From Fulvivirga sediminis (GTDB taxonomy: Bacteria; Bacteroidota; Bacteroidia; Cytophagales; Cyclobacteriaceae), in NCBI RefSeq assembly GCF_016757215.1, contig NZ_JAESIY010000008.1, forward strand, positions 186,001 through 250,000: 64,000 nt of DNA. Reading direction: 5' to 3'. Position numbers and translations under genes: made by a program. Each line of letters opens with the position of its first letter. Positions within the stretch are counted from its first letter, which is position 1. Shown here piece by piece: positions 32,113-41,415 of the stretch. The notes below the pieces were generated by a model. It was not told where the DNA came from. It did no database searches and was given only the letters and a program-made list of their open reading frames with translations.

Positions 32113-32156
32113 GAATGTCTGTGTCTTATGCAGATGTTGAGTTGAATTGAAGAAAA

Positions 32157-32753
32157 ATGAAAATAAGACAAATAGCAGTACTGATTTTTAGTGTTTCAGT
32201 TGGCTTTTCTTGTGAAAATAACAAGGACAAGGAAACTACAAGCTATCAATATTTTGACCGACTAACATCTGACACCGTTTCGGCTGAAAAACTGATAGCT
32301 GTGACGGACGAAGAATATTTACAATTCGGAGCAAACGTTGCCTTTGTAAATCAGAGTAATGATACCATTATTTCTTTCGGTAAGTACGCATACTATGGCA
32401 CAGATACATTGGAATTTTATGCTAATGTAATTGAGCATACAACTGATAGTACTTACGGAAGACAAATGGCAATAGACAGAAATCAAAATGTTTTGTTTGA
32501 CATTGTAATGTTTGATAATGGGCCAGAGCCATTTAATGAAGGATTAACAAGGGTTCTTCGAAACGGAAAAATGGGATATGCTAATAAGTTTGGACAAGTA
32601 GTCATTCCTTGCGAATATGATTTTGCCAAGTGGTTTGAAAATGGAAAAGCAGAAGTAACTTACCGTGCTGAAGAGCATATTGATCCGGATGGCCATAAAA
32701 GAGTTGAAAGTGATGAATGGTTCTTTATTAACAAAAAAGGACAGAAATTATAA
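32157..32753 (+). CDS. WG-repeat lipoprotein
   Basis: 198 residues. Lipoprotein signal (KIRQIAVLIFSVSVGFSC, C19), a beta-rich middle, and two C-terminal WG-type repeats (EGLTRVLRNGKMGYANKFGQVVIPCEYDFA and the following FFINKKGQKL). WG-repeat proteins are beta-propeller-like and usually surface or periplasmic in Bacteroidota; the binding partner is not known. Preceded by repeat copy 2. Confidence 0.75.
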   Translation: MKIRQIAVLIFSVSVGFSCENNKDKETTSYQYFDRLTSDTVSAEKLIAVTDEEYLQFGANVAFVNQSNDTIISFGKYAYYGTDTLEFYANVIEHTTDSTYGRQMAIDRNQNVLFDIVMFDNGPEPFNEGLTRVLRNGKMGYANKFGQVVIPCEYDFAKWFENGKAEVTYRAEEHIDPDGHKRVESDEWFFINKKGQKL

Positions 32754-33032
32754 TAAGGTACAACTAGTTAGGATTACTTGTCTATTAAGCTAACCTGGTA
32801 CTCTTTTCGTGCTTTCAATAAAGGATATGAAATTACTAGACGAACAATATTCTTCTGTAATGTGATTTTAAGGGAGAATTTTATTTGTTTAATTCCATGA
32901 TTTCAGGAATTTTAATGTTTAAACATGGAATTATAAGTAGATATAAAATGGTTTTTTAGTTAAAAAAAGTTACATTGGTTGTAACAAACAGATAATGACT
33001 TCAGTCTAAGAACATAACAACCATAACTTACC
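32754..33032. other. Gene-free region with inverted repeats
   Basis: 279 bp. It contains a 9-bp inverted repeat AATTCCATG (32891-32899) / CATGGAATT (32924-32932) with a 24-bp spacer, and a short palindrome GTTACA (32969-32974) / TGTAAC (32980-32985) that could be an operator for the following gene. No terminator with a T-tract was seen. Confidence 0.4.
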
Positions 33033-33269
33033 ATGCTAAATCTTAAGCAATTACCTCTAGAGAGGATTTTCTCTCTTTCTTTGTTTGCTTCTTTTGTGGT
33101 GGTTTCCTGTGTGTGTTGGGGAAAAATATTGTGGGGTGAAACTTCTGCATGGGCTAATAAAAGGCCTGAAATAAATATTTCAGAATCCGAAAAACAAAAG
33201 ATCACTGACAATCTGGTGATATTTAATAACGCTGTGGTGTTATTCGTAAAGCATCTTCCTAATAAATAA
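33033..33269 (+). CDS. Small hypothetical protein (78 aa)
   Basis: 78 residues. One hydrophobic segment near the N terminus (FSLSLFASFVVVSCVCWGKILW, ~13-34), then a polar tail. It could be a small membrane or exported protein. No ribosome-binding site is evident and an 83-codon frame overlaps on the other strand, so it may not be real. It is included because the hydrophobic segment and the ATG position are plausible. Confidence 0.35.
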   Translation: MLNLKQLPLERIFSLSLFASFVVVSCVCWGKILWGETSAWANKRPEINISESEKQKITDNLVIFNNAVVLFVKHLPNK

Positions 33270-33470
33270 GCTCAGATCAAAACCCTGAGTTTCTCAATTA
33301 CTTCATCTTCTGGTCATTGATTTTACTTCAGTGTAGAATTTATTGCACGATATATGGCAATTCACTTCTATTTGATCAGTAAAATCCCTTTATTTATTGC
33401 TTGGGCTCCACATTACTTGTTGGTGCGATTTTTTCTAAGAATTAATTAATAATTAAAAGACAACATCACT

Positions 33471-34337
33471 ATGAAACGAATTCTTGTGCCTTCTGATTTA
33501 AGTGACATTTCAGAGAATGCTTTGCAAATGGCAGCAGATATTGCTGATATCACGAAAGCAGAAATTTTTTTGGTAAACTTTACAGATCATCCGTTCGGAC
33601 AGACATTTACCGCTACTGGTGAGCTGGATAAAAAGTTTAGCGATGAGGAAAGTTTATTTACCGTACAATTAATCCGGAAGAGACATAAAGACCTGGAAGT
33701 ACTAGCTACTAAATATGGATATGGTAGTGATGTAAGGGTGATAAACTTTGAGGTGTATGGAGAAGAGCTTCAAAACGGCATAGACGAATACATAAAAGCT
33801 AATAGCATTGATCTGGTAGTGATGGGAACCAGCGGAGAAGAATCTATTGATGAGATTTTTTCAGGTAACCATGCAGAGCAGGTGATAGAAAGGGCTAGTT
33901 GTCCGGTAATCACGGTTAAGGAGAAGTATGTTAAATCTTCTTTTAAAAGCATTGTACTAGGAGTAGATGCAGAAAAAGATCGTCATGATAACTTTACCCA
34001 AGCCGCAGCTTTGCTAAAAGATCTGGTAGAAGGGTTAGGAGCAGAATTACATATTGTAAATGTGTCTAAATCAGTGGAAGATAAGGTGGATACTGAGAAG
34101 AAAATATCAGCCTTTACTACTAAGCATAACATTCTAAGCAATTCTATTACGGTAGTGGAAGCTGATGACATTGAAGAAGGGCTGATCAATTTTGCTCATC
34201 AAAAATCAGCTTCTTTATTGGCAGTTCTTACTCATGTAGAAGATAGCTTCTTCAGGATGTTTTCTCACAGCCTGGCCGAAGATTTAAGCATGGAGTCTGA
34301 TGTGCCAGTATTAACAATCAATCTTCACACAATTTAA
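33471..34337 (+). CDS. Universal stress protein, two UspA domains
   Basis: 288 residues. Two tandem UspA domains (~1-147 and ~158-286). Domain 1 starts KRILVPSDLSDISENAL and ends VVMGTSGEESIDEIFSGNHAEQVIERASCPVITV, containing the G-x2-G-x9-G(S/T)-type nucleotide loop in altered form; domain 2 is more diverged. Usp proteins are cytosolic, often ATP-binding, and induced by growth arrest. First gene of a four-gene set with AI-2E, YihY and DUF748 genes. Confidence 0.9.
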   Translation: MKRILVPSDLSDISENALQMAADIADITKAEIFLVNFTDHPFGQTFTATGELDKKFSDEESLFTVQLIRKRHKDLEVLATKYGYGSDVRVINFEVYGEELQNGIDEYIKANSIDLVVMGTSGEESIDEIFSGNHAEQVIERASCPVITVKEKYVKSSFKSIVLGVDAEKDRHDNFTQAAALLKDLVEGLGAELHIVNVSKSVEDKVDTEKKISAFTTKHNILSNSITVVEADDIEEGLINFAHQKSASLLAVLTHVEDSFFRMFSHSLAEDLSMESDVPVLTINLHTI

Positions 34338-34351
34338 ATCAAATATTATAA

Positions 34352-35482
34352 GTGGGTAGTATAGAAGAAGTAGAAGCCAATATGAGCTTCTCTATTAAGA
34401 AAGTATTTTACGTTCTTGCTGTTCTTTTTGGCATATCAGCATTGTTGTTTTTCGGCAGACCTGTAATAGTACCGATGGCCTTTGCTCTTCTTATTTCTTT
34501 TATACTTTATCCCGTTTGTCGGTTTATAGAAGCCAAAGGAGTAGGCCGCTTGTGGTCTATTCTTTGGACTATGTTGGGAGTAGCTCTGTTTTTAGTAGGA
34601 CTTATAACCTTATTTGGCTCTCAGATAGTTAAAATCATGCAGGATTTTACTGATTTTAGTAACCGCCTGCATGAAATTTTGGCTTCATTAACCTCATTCA
34701 TTAATGAAAAAGTCTCCATACTACCTAATGTAAGTGAGAATGATATAATGGATATGAGCAAAGATTGGTTCTCCAGTAAAGGTAATAAACTGGTAGGAGC
34801 GATGCTCAACAATACTTCTGAGTTTATAACAGGTTTTGTGCTAACTGTTATTTATGCTTTTTTATTACTACTATATAGGAATGGGTTAAAGCGTGCTTTT
34901 GTGAATTTTGCAGCTTCTGATAAGCAAGAAGATTATGCCCATATGATAGATAACATGCAGCGTGTAGGGCAAAAATATCTCACAGGCATGTTTACGCTTA
35001 TCGTAATTCTTGGTGCCTTAAATAGTATAGGCCTATTACTTTTAGGTATAGATTACGCCATCTTCTTTGGTTATCTGGCCGCTTTTTTGGCTATTATACC
35101 TTACGTAGGCACATTAATAGGAGGAGCCATACCTACGCTCTATGCTTTTATGAATTATGATTCTATATGGTATCCTCTTGGAGTAGTCCTTATTTTCTGG
35201 TTTGTTCAAATGTTAGAAGGAAATTTCCTGAGCCCTAAAATAGTAGGGGGTAACCTGAATTTAAATGCCTTGGTGGCTATCATAGCCCTGATTATAGGTG
35301 GTTCTGTATGGGGTATCCCTGGCATGATCTTGTTTTTACCTTTTACCGCAGTGTTTAAGGTGGCATGCGAACACTATAAGCAGCTAAAACCTATTAGCTA
35401 TCTATTAAGAAATGACCTTTATAAGAAAGAGGAAAATGAAGGGAGTCTCAAGAAAAAAATGCAAAAAATACTTAAAAAGTGA
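34352..35482 (+). CDS. AI-2E family transporter (PerM/TqsA-type membrane protein)
   Basis: 376 residues from a GTG at 34352; an ATG at 34382 is an alternative that drops the first 10 residues. Seven to eight transmembrane helices in the family layout: a pair near residues 20-70, a large loop with helices (~95-150), and the C-terminal set with the signature AAFLAIIPYVGTLIGGAIPTLYAF (~250-273) and FWFVQMLEGNFLSPKIVGGNLNLNALV. Members export diverse substrates or act as antiporters; a single substrate cannot be assigned. Its stop overlaps the yihY-like gene by 4 bp. Confidence 0.88.
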   Translation: MGSIEEVEANMSFSIKKVFYVLAVLFGISALLFFGRPVIVPMAFALLISFILYPVCRFIEAKGVGRLWSILWTMLGVALFLVGLITLFGSQIVKIMQDFTDFSNRLHEILASLTSFINEKVSILPNVSENDIMDMSKDWFSSKGNKLVGAMLNNTSEFITGFVLTVIYAFLLLLYRNGLKRAFVNFAASDKQEDYAHMIDNMQRVGQKYLTGMFTLIVILGALNSIGLLLLGIDYAIFFGYLAAFLAIIPYVGTLIGGAIPTLYAFMNYDSIWYPLGVVLIFWFVQMLEGNFLSPKIVGGNLNLNALVAIIALIIGGSVWGIPGMILFLPFTAVFKVACEHYKQLKPISYLLRNDLYKKEENEGSLKKKMQKILKK

Positions 35483-36402
35483 AGGTTTCAGAATGGGCTA
35501 TGAATTATTGGAAAGTAATAAAAAACACGGTAAAGGAGTTTATTGCCGATGATCCCATGAGCTATAGCTCGTCGATCGCCTTCTATACTATATTTTCGCT
35601 TCCTGCCATTTTAATAATAACAGTATCTATAGCCAGCTCAGCTTATGAAGATGAGGTGGTGCGTAACAACCTCATGGAACAGATTCAGAGTTTGTTTGGA
35701 GCTACTAGTGCCGAAGAAATTGACAAAATATTAGCCAACGCTGATGGACTGGGAGATTCAGTGATAGCAAAGATAATCGGAATAGGTACTCTTATCTTTA
35801 GTGCTACTACGGTATTTGTTTCGTTGCAAAATGGCCTAAACCGTATTTGGAGAATTAAGCCTAAGCCTGAAAAAGGTTTCATTAAGTTTATCGTCAACAG
35901 GCTTCTTTCTTTAGCTATGATCATTAGCATAGGCTTTTTGCTTCTGGTTTCATTAGTGGTCGATACTCTTATCGTGGTTTTTAACAATATCCTTTCTGAG
36001 CTTTTTAGTGGAGGTACTTATTATATTGTTTCGGCAGTGAACCTTGGCTTTTCCTTAGCCATTATTACATTGGTTTTTGCCATGATATTCAAAATCCTTC
36101 CAGATGCTAAGGTGGAGTGGAGAGATGTGTGGGTAGGGGCTTTTGTTACCACCGTTTTATTTACTTTGGGTAAGTATCTTATTGGCTTTTACCTCGGAAA
36201 TAGTTCATTGAGTAATGCTTACGGAGCAGCAGGATCGCTGGTGTTATTATTAGTATGGGTTTATTATTCTTCAGTTATCGTGCTATTTGGAGCTGAGTTT
36301 ACCTTTGTTTATTCTAAAGAAATAGGCCATAAAATAAGGCCAGACAAAGGAGCAGTTATTGTGCGGCAGGTAGAATCTGAAGAAGGAAATGTAAATGAAT
36401 AA
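35479..36402 (+). CDS. YihY/virulence factor BrkB family membrane protein
   Basis: 307 residues from a GTG that overlaps the previous stop (GTGA). Six transmembrane helices. The family signature SSIAFYTIFSLPAILIITVSIA (~30-51), RIWRIKPKPEKGF and NAYGAAGSLVLLLVWVYYSSVIVLFGAEFTFVYS are clear. Function is still debated: it is not RNase BN, and may be a transporter or envelope factor. The next gene starts 1 bp before its end. Confidence 0.92.
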   Translation: MKVSEWAMNYWKVIKNTVKEFIADDPMSYSSSIAFYTIFSLPAILIITVSIASSAYEDEVVRNNLMEQIQSLFGATSAEEIDKILANADGLGDSVIAKIIGIGTLIFSATTVFVSLQNGLNRIWRIKPKPEKGFIKFIVNRLLSLAMIISIGFLLLVSLVVDTLIVVFNNILSELFSGGTYYIVSAVNLGFSLAIITLVFAMIFKILPDAKVEWRDVWVGAFVTTVLFTLGKYLIGFYLGNSSLSNAYGAAGSLVLLLVWVYYSSVIVLFGAEFTFVYSKEIGHKIRPDKGAVIVRQVESEEGNVNE

Positions 36403-37469
36403 TGAAAAAATCTTTAAAGGTACTTTTAGTTGTTTTGGTGTTGCTGATTGGAGGTCGAATCTATTTGCCCTTTTGGATCACCGATTATGTAAATAAAGTA
36501 TTAGACGAAGTAACAGGATATAGTGGCTCCATTGAAGGAGTAACCTTAAGCTTATATCGTGGCGCTTACCAGATTGAGGGTCTTAAAATGGTGAAAACCG
36601 GAGAAGACATACCCGTACCTTTTTTAGATATTGAAAACATTGATTTATCTATACAGTGGGGAGCCTTGTTTAAGGGTAAGGTAGTGGGAGAGGTAGAGCT
36701 ACTCAAACCAAAAATCAATTTTGTAGTGTCTTTGGCAGATAGTACTCAGGCAGAGCAAACCGGGGAAGGCACCGATTGGACAGAGCCGATAAAGGATCTT
36801 ATGCCATTGCAAATCAACCATTTTGCTGTAAATAATGGAGTTATTGCTTACCGTGATTTTAGTAGTGATCCTAAAGTTGATATTTCTATAGATAGTTTAC
36901 AGTTGCAAGCTACTAACTTAGGTAATGCAGAGCGTAAAAAAGGAACCTTGCCTAGTGATATTAGTGCTACTGCAACATCAGTGGGCGGTGGGGTACTCAG
37001 CTTAAAGGCCAAGGCAAATTTACTGAAAGAAATACCAGATTTTGACATGAACGCTAAGTTTGAAGGTGTTGATATGCCTGCATTAAACGATTTTGCTCAG
37101 GCATATGCAAAGCTGGATTTCGAAAAAGGCACTTTTAACCTGTATTCAGAAATGGCGGTAGCAGATGGCCAGCTAGAGGGGTATGTAAAACCGATAATGA
37201 ATGATTTGCAGATAGTGAATTTTTCTGAAGACAAGAAAAAGCCTTTGAAGTTAATCTGGGAAGGTTTTGCCGAATTAGTGAAAGAAATATTTGAGAACCA
37301 CCCGCATGATCAGTTTGCTACTAAGGTGCCTATGAAAGGTGATTTAAATAACCCCAAGACTAAGATATGGCCCACTATAGGGAATATATTTAAAAATGCC
37401 TTTATACAAGCTATTCAGAAAAAGACGGATGACTCCGTTTCTTTTGAAGATGTAGTAGGGGAGAAATAG
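36402..37469 (+). CDS. DUF748-family AsmA-like envelope protein
   Basis: 355 residues. An N-terminal hydrophobic anchor (~4-20) and then a beta-rich AsmA/DUF748 pattern (LPFWITDYVNKVLDEVTGYSGSIEGVTLSLYRGAYQIEGLKMVKT, LKPKINFVVS, INHFAVNNGVIAYRDFSSDPKVDISIDSLQ). AsmA-like proteins span the periplasm or sit at the inner membrane and are linked to lipid transport. Its start overlaps the yihY-like stop (TAATG), so it is translated from the same mRNA. Confidence 0.85.
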   Translation: MKKSLKVLLVVLVLLIGGRIYLPFWITDYVNKVLDEVTGYSGSIEGVTLSLYRGAYQIEGLKMVKTGEDIPVPFLDIENIDLSIQWGALFKGKVVGEVELLKPKINFVVSLADSTQAEQTGEGTDWTEPIKDLMPLQINHFAVNNGVIAYRDFSSDPKVDISIDSLQLQATNLGNAERKKGTLPSDISATATSVGGGVLSLKAKANLLKEIPDFDMNAKFEGVDMPALNDFAQAYAKLDFEKGTFNLYSEMAVADGQLEGYVKPIMNDLQIVNFSEDKKKPLKLIWEGFAELVKEIFENHPHDQFATKVPMKGDLNNPKTKIWPTIGNIFKNAFIQAIQKKTDDSVSFEDVVGEK

Positions 37470-37666
37470 AATATTACTCTATTTTGGGGAATAATTTACA
37501 CACATTCGTTTACTTAAGATCCCTTTAAAAGTGATGTAGATAGCAGCGTAATAATCAATGAATATTGTTGTTTTGGCTCAAAGGTAATCAAATCATTGAT
37601 TTCATAATACTTACCATAGTCCGACATGGTATTTGCATTTAGCTACCATAAATTTTAAAATACCGG

Positions 37667-40600
37667 ATGGATAACGACTACTTAGGTAAGTACTCACTAC
37701 ACTTTCTTTTTTTACTTTTTATAGCTTCTTGTAGCACTGTAAAGCCCTACTATGGTAAGTCTTATAAAGGATGGCGAAATGATAGCATGCCTGATGCGCA
37801 GGTAGACCATACTGTATATCTCATAGGAGATGGTGGGGATTTGCCTACCGGTGAAATGCCCCCCTTATTAAAGTTGCTCAGGAAAAACCTGAGGCAGGAG
37901 CCGGATTCTGCCAGCACAGTAATATTTTTGGGAGATAATATCTATGAGAGAGGTTTGCCTGAGGCTTCTGCTTTTAATAGAAAGGAGAAAGAAGATATCA
38001 TAAAAATGCAGATGGATGTAACGCAAGGTTACAGCGGGCGCGTGATTATTATACCAGGAAACCATGATTGGGATAAAAGCGGCCCAGATGGACTGCAGGC
38101 TGTGAATAGGCAGGAAGAGCTGGTTGAGGAGTACATGAAAGCGCATCATCAGAATGTGTTTTTGCCTGACAACGGCTGCCCGGGCCCTGTAGAGATTGCT
38201 GTAAATGAGCATATGACCATCATAGTTTTTGATGTAGAATGGTGGCTCCGTACCTATGATAAACCTCGAGCCCCAGAGAATGGGTGCAGCGTAGAGGATC
38301 GGGTAGACTTCTTTATTCAGCTGGAGGATATGATCAGGCGAAATGATGGTAAGCATGTGTTGCTGGCTACTCACCACCCCGTAGTGAGTAATGGAAACCA
38401 TGGTGGGCATTATAACTTTATGGATAATATTTTTCCGCTCCGCCTGGTGAGAGATCATCTATATGTCCCACTGCCGGTTATAGGTTCTTTATATCCTATT
38501 TTGAGGAAATCAGGAGCTAGCAGCCAAGATATTCCCAGTAGCGATTTTCAAGATTTTAAAAAGGCCATGATGTCTATCATTGAGCAAAGGAGTAATGTTA
38601 CTTATGTAGCGGGGCATGATCATAATTTGCAAATGCATAAGGAAGGCCTCATGCATGAAATAATTAGTGGTGCGGCTTCTAAATCTAACTTTGCAGCCAG
38701 AGGATTTGGTGCTGCTTACGTACAGCAGACAGCAGGTTTTGCCAAGCTAGTATATTATAAAAATGGGCAGGTGTGGGTAGAGTTTTATACTGCCGATAAA
38801 AAGCACCCCGAAGGCTTACTTACTTTTAGAAGTTCTCTTTACTCGCTCAACCCTGAGAAAACACCAGCGGCTGATAAAACTAAAGTGCCAGACTATACCG
38901 ATAGTGTAAAGGTAATGGCAGCCAATAAGAATTATAGTATGAGTAAAACGGGCCAGTTCTTTTTTGGTAAGCATTATAGAGATGAATGGACTACCCCTGT
39001 GGAGGTACCATATATTGACTTGAAGAGCTATCAGGGAGGCCTCACGCCAGTGAAGAAGGGTGGAGGGAAGCAGACTATTTCTATCCGATTTATTGATGAC
39101 GATAGTGTGCAGTATAACCTTCGTTCTGTAGATAAGTTTCCTGCAGGAGCTATTCCAGAGGTATTTAGAGATACTTGGGTAAATGATTTGGTAAAAGATC
39201 AGATAAGCACAGCGCATCCTTATGGAGCACTGGCGGTACCTCATATGGCAGATGCCATAGGCATTTATCATACAGAGCCAGAGCTTTATTATACGCCTTA
39301 TACACCTTATTTGGGGGCTTATATCAATGATTTTGGAGGAAGAATGGGGCTTATGGAAATTAGGCCTGATGAAGATTTAAGTGCCTATAAGCGCTTTGGG
39401 TTCTCTAAAAATATAGTCAGTACCACCACTTTGTTTGAACACCTAAAAAAGGATAATGACAATGAAGTGGACGCGGACATGTATCTGAAATCAAGGCTGT
39501 TTGATATGTTGATTGGTGACTGGGACAGACACGATGATCAGTGGAGGTGGGCTGAATATGAAAAGGAGGGAAAAGGTTCTGTTTTTCGCCCTGTGCCGCG
39601 AGATAGAGATCAGGTATTTGTACTTTATGATGGAGTAGTCCCTTGGTTACTCAGTAGAAAATGGGCTTTTAGAAATTTTAGCAATTTTGATTATCTTATT
39701 ACTGATGTAAAAGGGCTTAATCAATCTGCTATAAATATAGATCATGCACTTTTAAGTGAGTTAGATAAAGAAAAGTGGATTGATATAGCTGGGAATATTC
39801 AAAATGAGCTTACCGATGAAGTAATAGAAAAGGCAGTAAAGCAGCTGCCAAAAGAGGTTTACCCCTTGTCGGGCCGAGAGATCGTTGCCAAGCTCAAATC
39901 AAGAAGAGATCATTTGCAACAATATGCCACCGATTACTATCAGTACCTTTCTAAAGAGGTGAATGTAGTAGGTAGTAATAAGCATGAATATATTAAGGTA
40001 GAGCGGTTAAATGATGATGAAACAAGAGTACAAGTTTTCAAAACATTTAAAGACGGTAAAGTAGATAAGCAAATTTATAATAGAACTTTTTATACCCAGG
40101 AAACGGATGAGATAAGAATTTTTGTGAGAGATGGGTATGATAAAGTAGAGATCAGTGGACAGGTTAACAAAGGTATTAAGATAAGAGTAGTAGGAGGAGG
40201 GAAGCAAAAAAGTGAATTTATTGATGAGTCATCAGTGGCAGGCCCTGTTAAAAAAACTATTTTCTATGATCATATAGATAATGAGCCTAACCTGAAGCCA
40301 GGTAAAGAAACCAGAGTAATTACATCAAAGCACGAATGGGTAACTGCTTATGAGCGAGATAGCTATCATTATAATTATGCTGGCCCGAAGTTTTTAACGC
40401 AGTATAATGTAGATGATGGTATTTATTTGGGAGTAGGCGCGAAATGGATAAGTTATGGTTTTAGAAAAGATCCTTTCAAAGCAAGTCATAATCTAATAGC
40501 TAATTATGCTGTGAATACCACAGCTTTTAATTTTCAATATCAAGGAGTTTTTAATTCTGTTCTGGGGCATCATTGGGATATAACTCTAGATGCTAAGGCT

Positions 40601-41410
40601 AATGGCCCCAATTATGTATTTAATTACTTCGGACAAGGCAACGAAACGGAAAACGCCAGAGGGATTGATTACTACAGAGTGCATATGAACAGCATCAAGC
40701 TAAACCCTGCTATAGTTAAAAGATTTTCTAGTGTTTTTAAGGCTGGAGTAGGTCCAAATTATGAATATATAGATGTAGAAGAAAATAATGACAACATTTT
40801 GGCCACTGATATTGTCAATAATAAGGAGGTAACAAGAGATGGCAGGTCCTTTACGGGGCTTCGTTTTTTTACCGAAGTGGCTCTGGCAGATCAGACGGTG
40901 AACCCAGAAAAAGGAATGAAATGGAGAAATGAGGTTAATTACTGTAATGAAATCAATACAGGAAATGCTGAATTTACTCAGTATCGTACTGACCTCTCAT
41001 TTTATTTCACACCTAACCTACCTATCAAGGTTACTTTTGCCTCCAGAGTAGGAGCGGCTACTAATGTGGGAGATTATTACTTCTATCACTCTAATTTTGT
41101 GGGTAATCTAGAAAATTTAAGAGGTTTTAGAAGAACGCGCTTTGCAGGGAAAACCAGCTTTTATAACAATAACGAAGTGCGTTTTAAGCTCTTAAGGTTA
41201 AGAAATAATCTCGTTAATGGAAGCGTAGGCTTATTTGGTTTCTTTGATCAAGGACGGGTGTGGAGTAAGCAAGGGAACTCTAATAAAATGCATAGGTCTT
41301 ACGGGCCCGGTGTTTATTTACATTTTTTTGAAGTGTTTTTACTTTCAGGATCATATGGTATTTCTGAGGAAGATCAATTATTCACGTTTAAAGCAGGATT
41401 TTTATTTTAA
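37667..41410 (+). CDS. Giant lipoprotein: metallophosphatase, kinase-like and outer-membrane barrel domains
   Basis: 1247 residues. Lipoprotein signal (LLFIASCSTVK, C22). Domain 1 (~48-340) is a metallophosphoesterase: LIGDGGD, GDNIYERG (89-96), GNHDW (131-135), ATHHPVVSNGNHGGH, GHDHNL. Domain 2 (~420-790) is homologous to the 404-residue protein at 56810-58024 and has SRLFDMLIGDWDRHDDQWRWA (GDWDRH 617-622) and a DRD motif nearby (RDRDQVF), resembling the loop and metal motifs of HipA/FAM20/PI3K-like kinases. Domain 3 (~900-1247) looks like an Omp85/surface-antigen beta barrel ending in F (FKAGFLF). It probably sits in the outer membrane. Catalytic roles are inferred. Confidence 0.8.
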   Translation: MDNDYLGKYSLHFLFLLFIASCSTVKPYYGKSYKGWRNDSMPDAQVDHTVYLIGDGGDLPTGEMPPLLKLLRKNLRQEPDSASTVIFLGDNIYERGLPEASAFNRKEKEDIIKMQMDVTQGYSGRVIIIPGNHDWDKSGPDGLQAVNRQEELVEEYMKAHHQNVFLPDNGCPGPVEIAVNEHMTIIVFDVEWWLRTYDKPRAPENGCSVEDRVDFFIQLEDMIRRNDGKHVLLATHHPVVSNGNHGGHYNFMDNIFPLRLVRDHLYVPLPVIGSLYPILRKSGASSQDIPSSDFQDFKKAMMSIIEQRSNVTYVAGHDHNLQMHKEGLMHEIISGAASKSNFAARGFGAAYVQQTAGFAKLVYYKNGQVWVEFYTADKKHPEGLLTFRSSLYSLNPEKTPAADKTKVPDYTDSVKVMAANKNYSMSKTGQFFFGKHYRDEWTTPVEVPYIDLKSYQGGLTPVKKGGGKQTISIRFIDDDSVQYNLRSVDKFPAGAIPEVFRDTWVNDLVKDQISTAHPYGALAVPHMADAIGIYHTEPELYYTPYTPYLGAYINDFGGRMGLMEIRPDEDLSAYKRFGFSKNIVSTTTLFEHLKKDNDNEVDADMYLKSRLFDMLIGDWDRHDDQWRWAEYEKEGKGSVFRPVPRDRDQVFVLYDGVVPWLLSRKWAFRNFSNFDYLITDVKGLNQSAINIDHALLSELDKEKWIDIAGNIQNELTDEVIEKAVKQLPKEVYPLSGREIVAKLKSRRDHLQQYATDYYQYLSKEVNVVGSNKHEYIKVERLNDDETRVQVFKTFKDGKVDKQIYNRTFYTQETDEIRIFVRDGYDKVEISGQVNKGIKIRVVGGGKQKSEFIDESSVAGPVKKTIFYDHIDNEPNLKPGKETRVITSKHEWVTAYERDSYHYNYAGPKFLTQYNVDDGIYLGVGAKWISYGFRKDPFKASHNLIANYAVNTTAFNFQYQGVFNSVLGHHWDITLDAKANGPNYVFNYFGQGNETENARGIDYYRVHMNSIKLNPAIVKRFSSVFKAGVGPNYEYIDVEENNDNILATDIVNNKEVTRDGRSFTGLRFFTEVALADQTVNPEKGMKWRNEVNYCNEINTGNAEFTQYRTDLSFYFTPNLPIKVTFASRVGAATNVGDYYFYHSNFVGNLENLRGFRRTRFAGKTSFYNNNEVRFKLLRLRNNLVNGSVGLFGFFDQGRVWSKQGNSNKMHRSYGPGVYLHFFEVFLLSGSYGISEEDQLFTFKAGFLF

Positions 41411-41415
41411 GATAT

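Larger units (their letters stand above)
31839..32156. other. Gene-free region with coding-like remnants
   Basis: 318 bp. It contains the hairpin at 31848-31870 and a second copy of the 50-bp repeat (32057-32112). Short open stretches occur on both strands without starts: on plus, ITFGFPSLTLRGPALLKSF before the repeat; on minus, TGDGRINGYSDSNNVTRYG at about 31900-31980. They look like eroded remains of another element that I cannot identify. Confidence 0.4.

Noticed and set aside
31839-32156. Integron attC site between the small lipoprotein genes
   Set aside because: No paired GTTRRRY and RYYYAAC core sites could be found, and no integrase is in the window.
32960-33211. 83-codon minus-strand frame opposite the 78-aa gene
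   Set aside because: It has no signal peptide or motif; the plus-strand frame has a better hydrophobic segment. Neither is certain.
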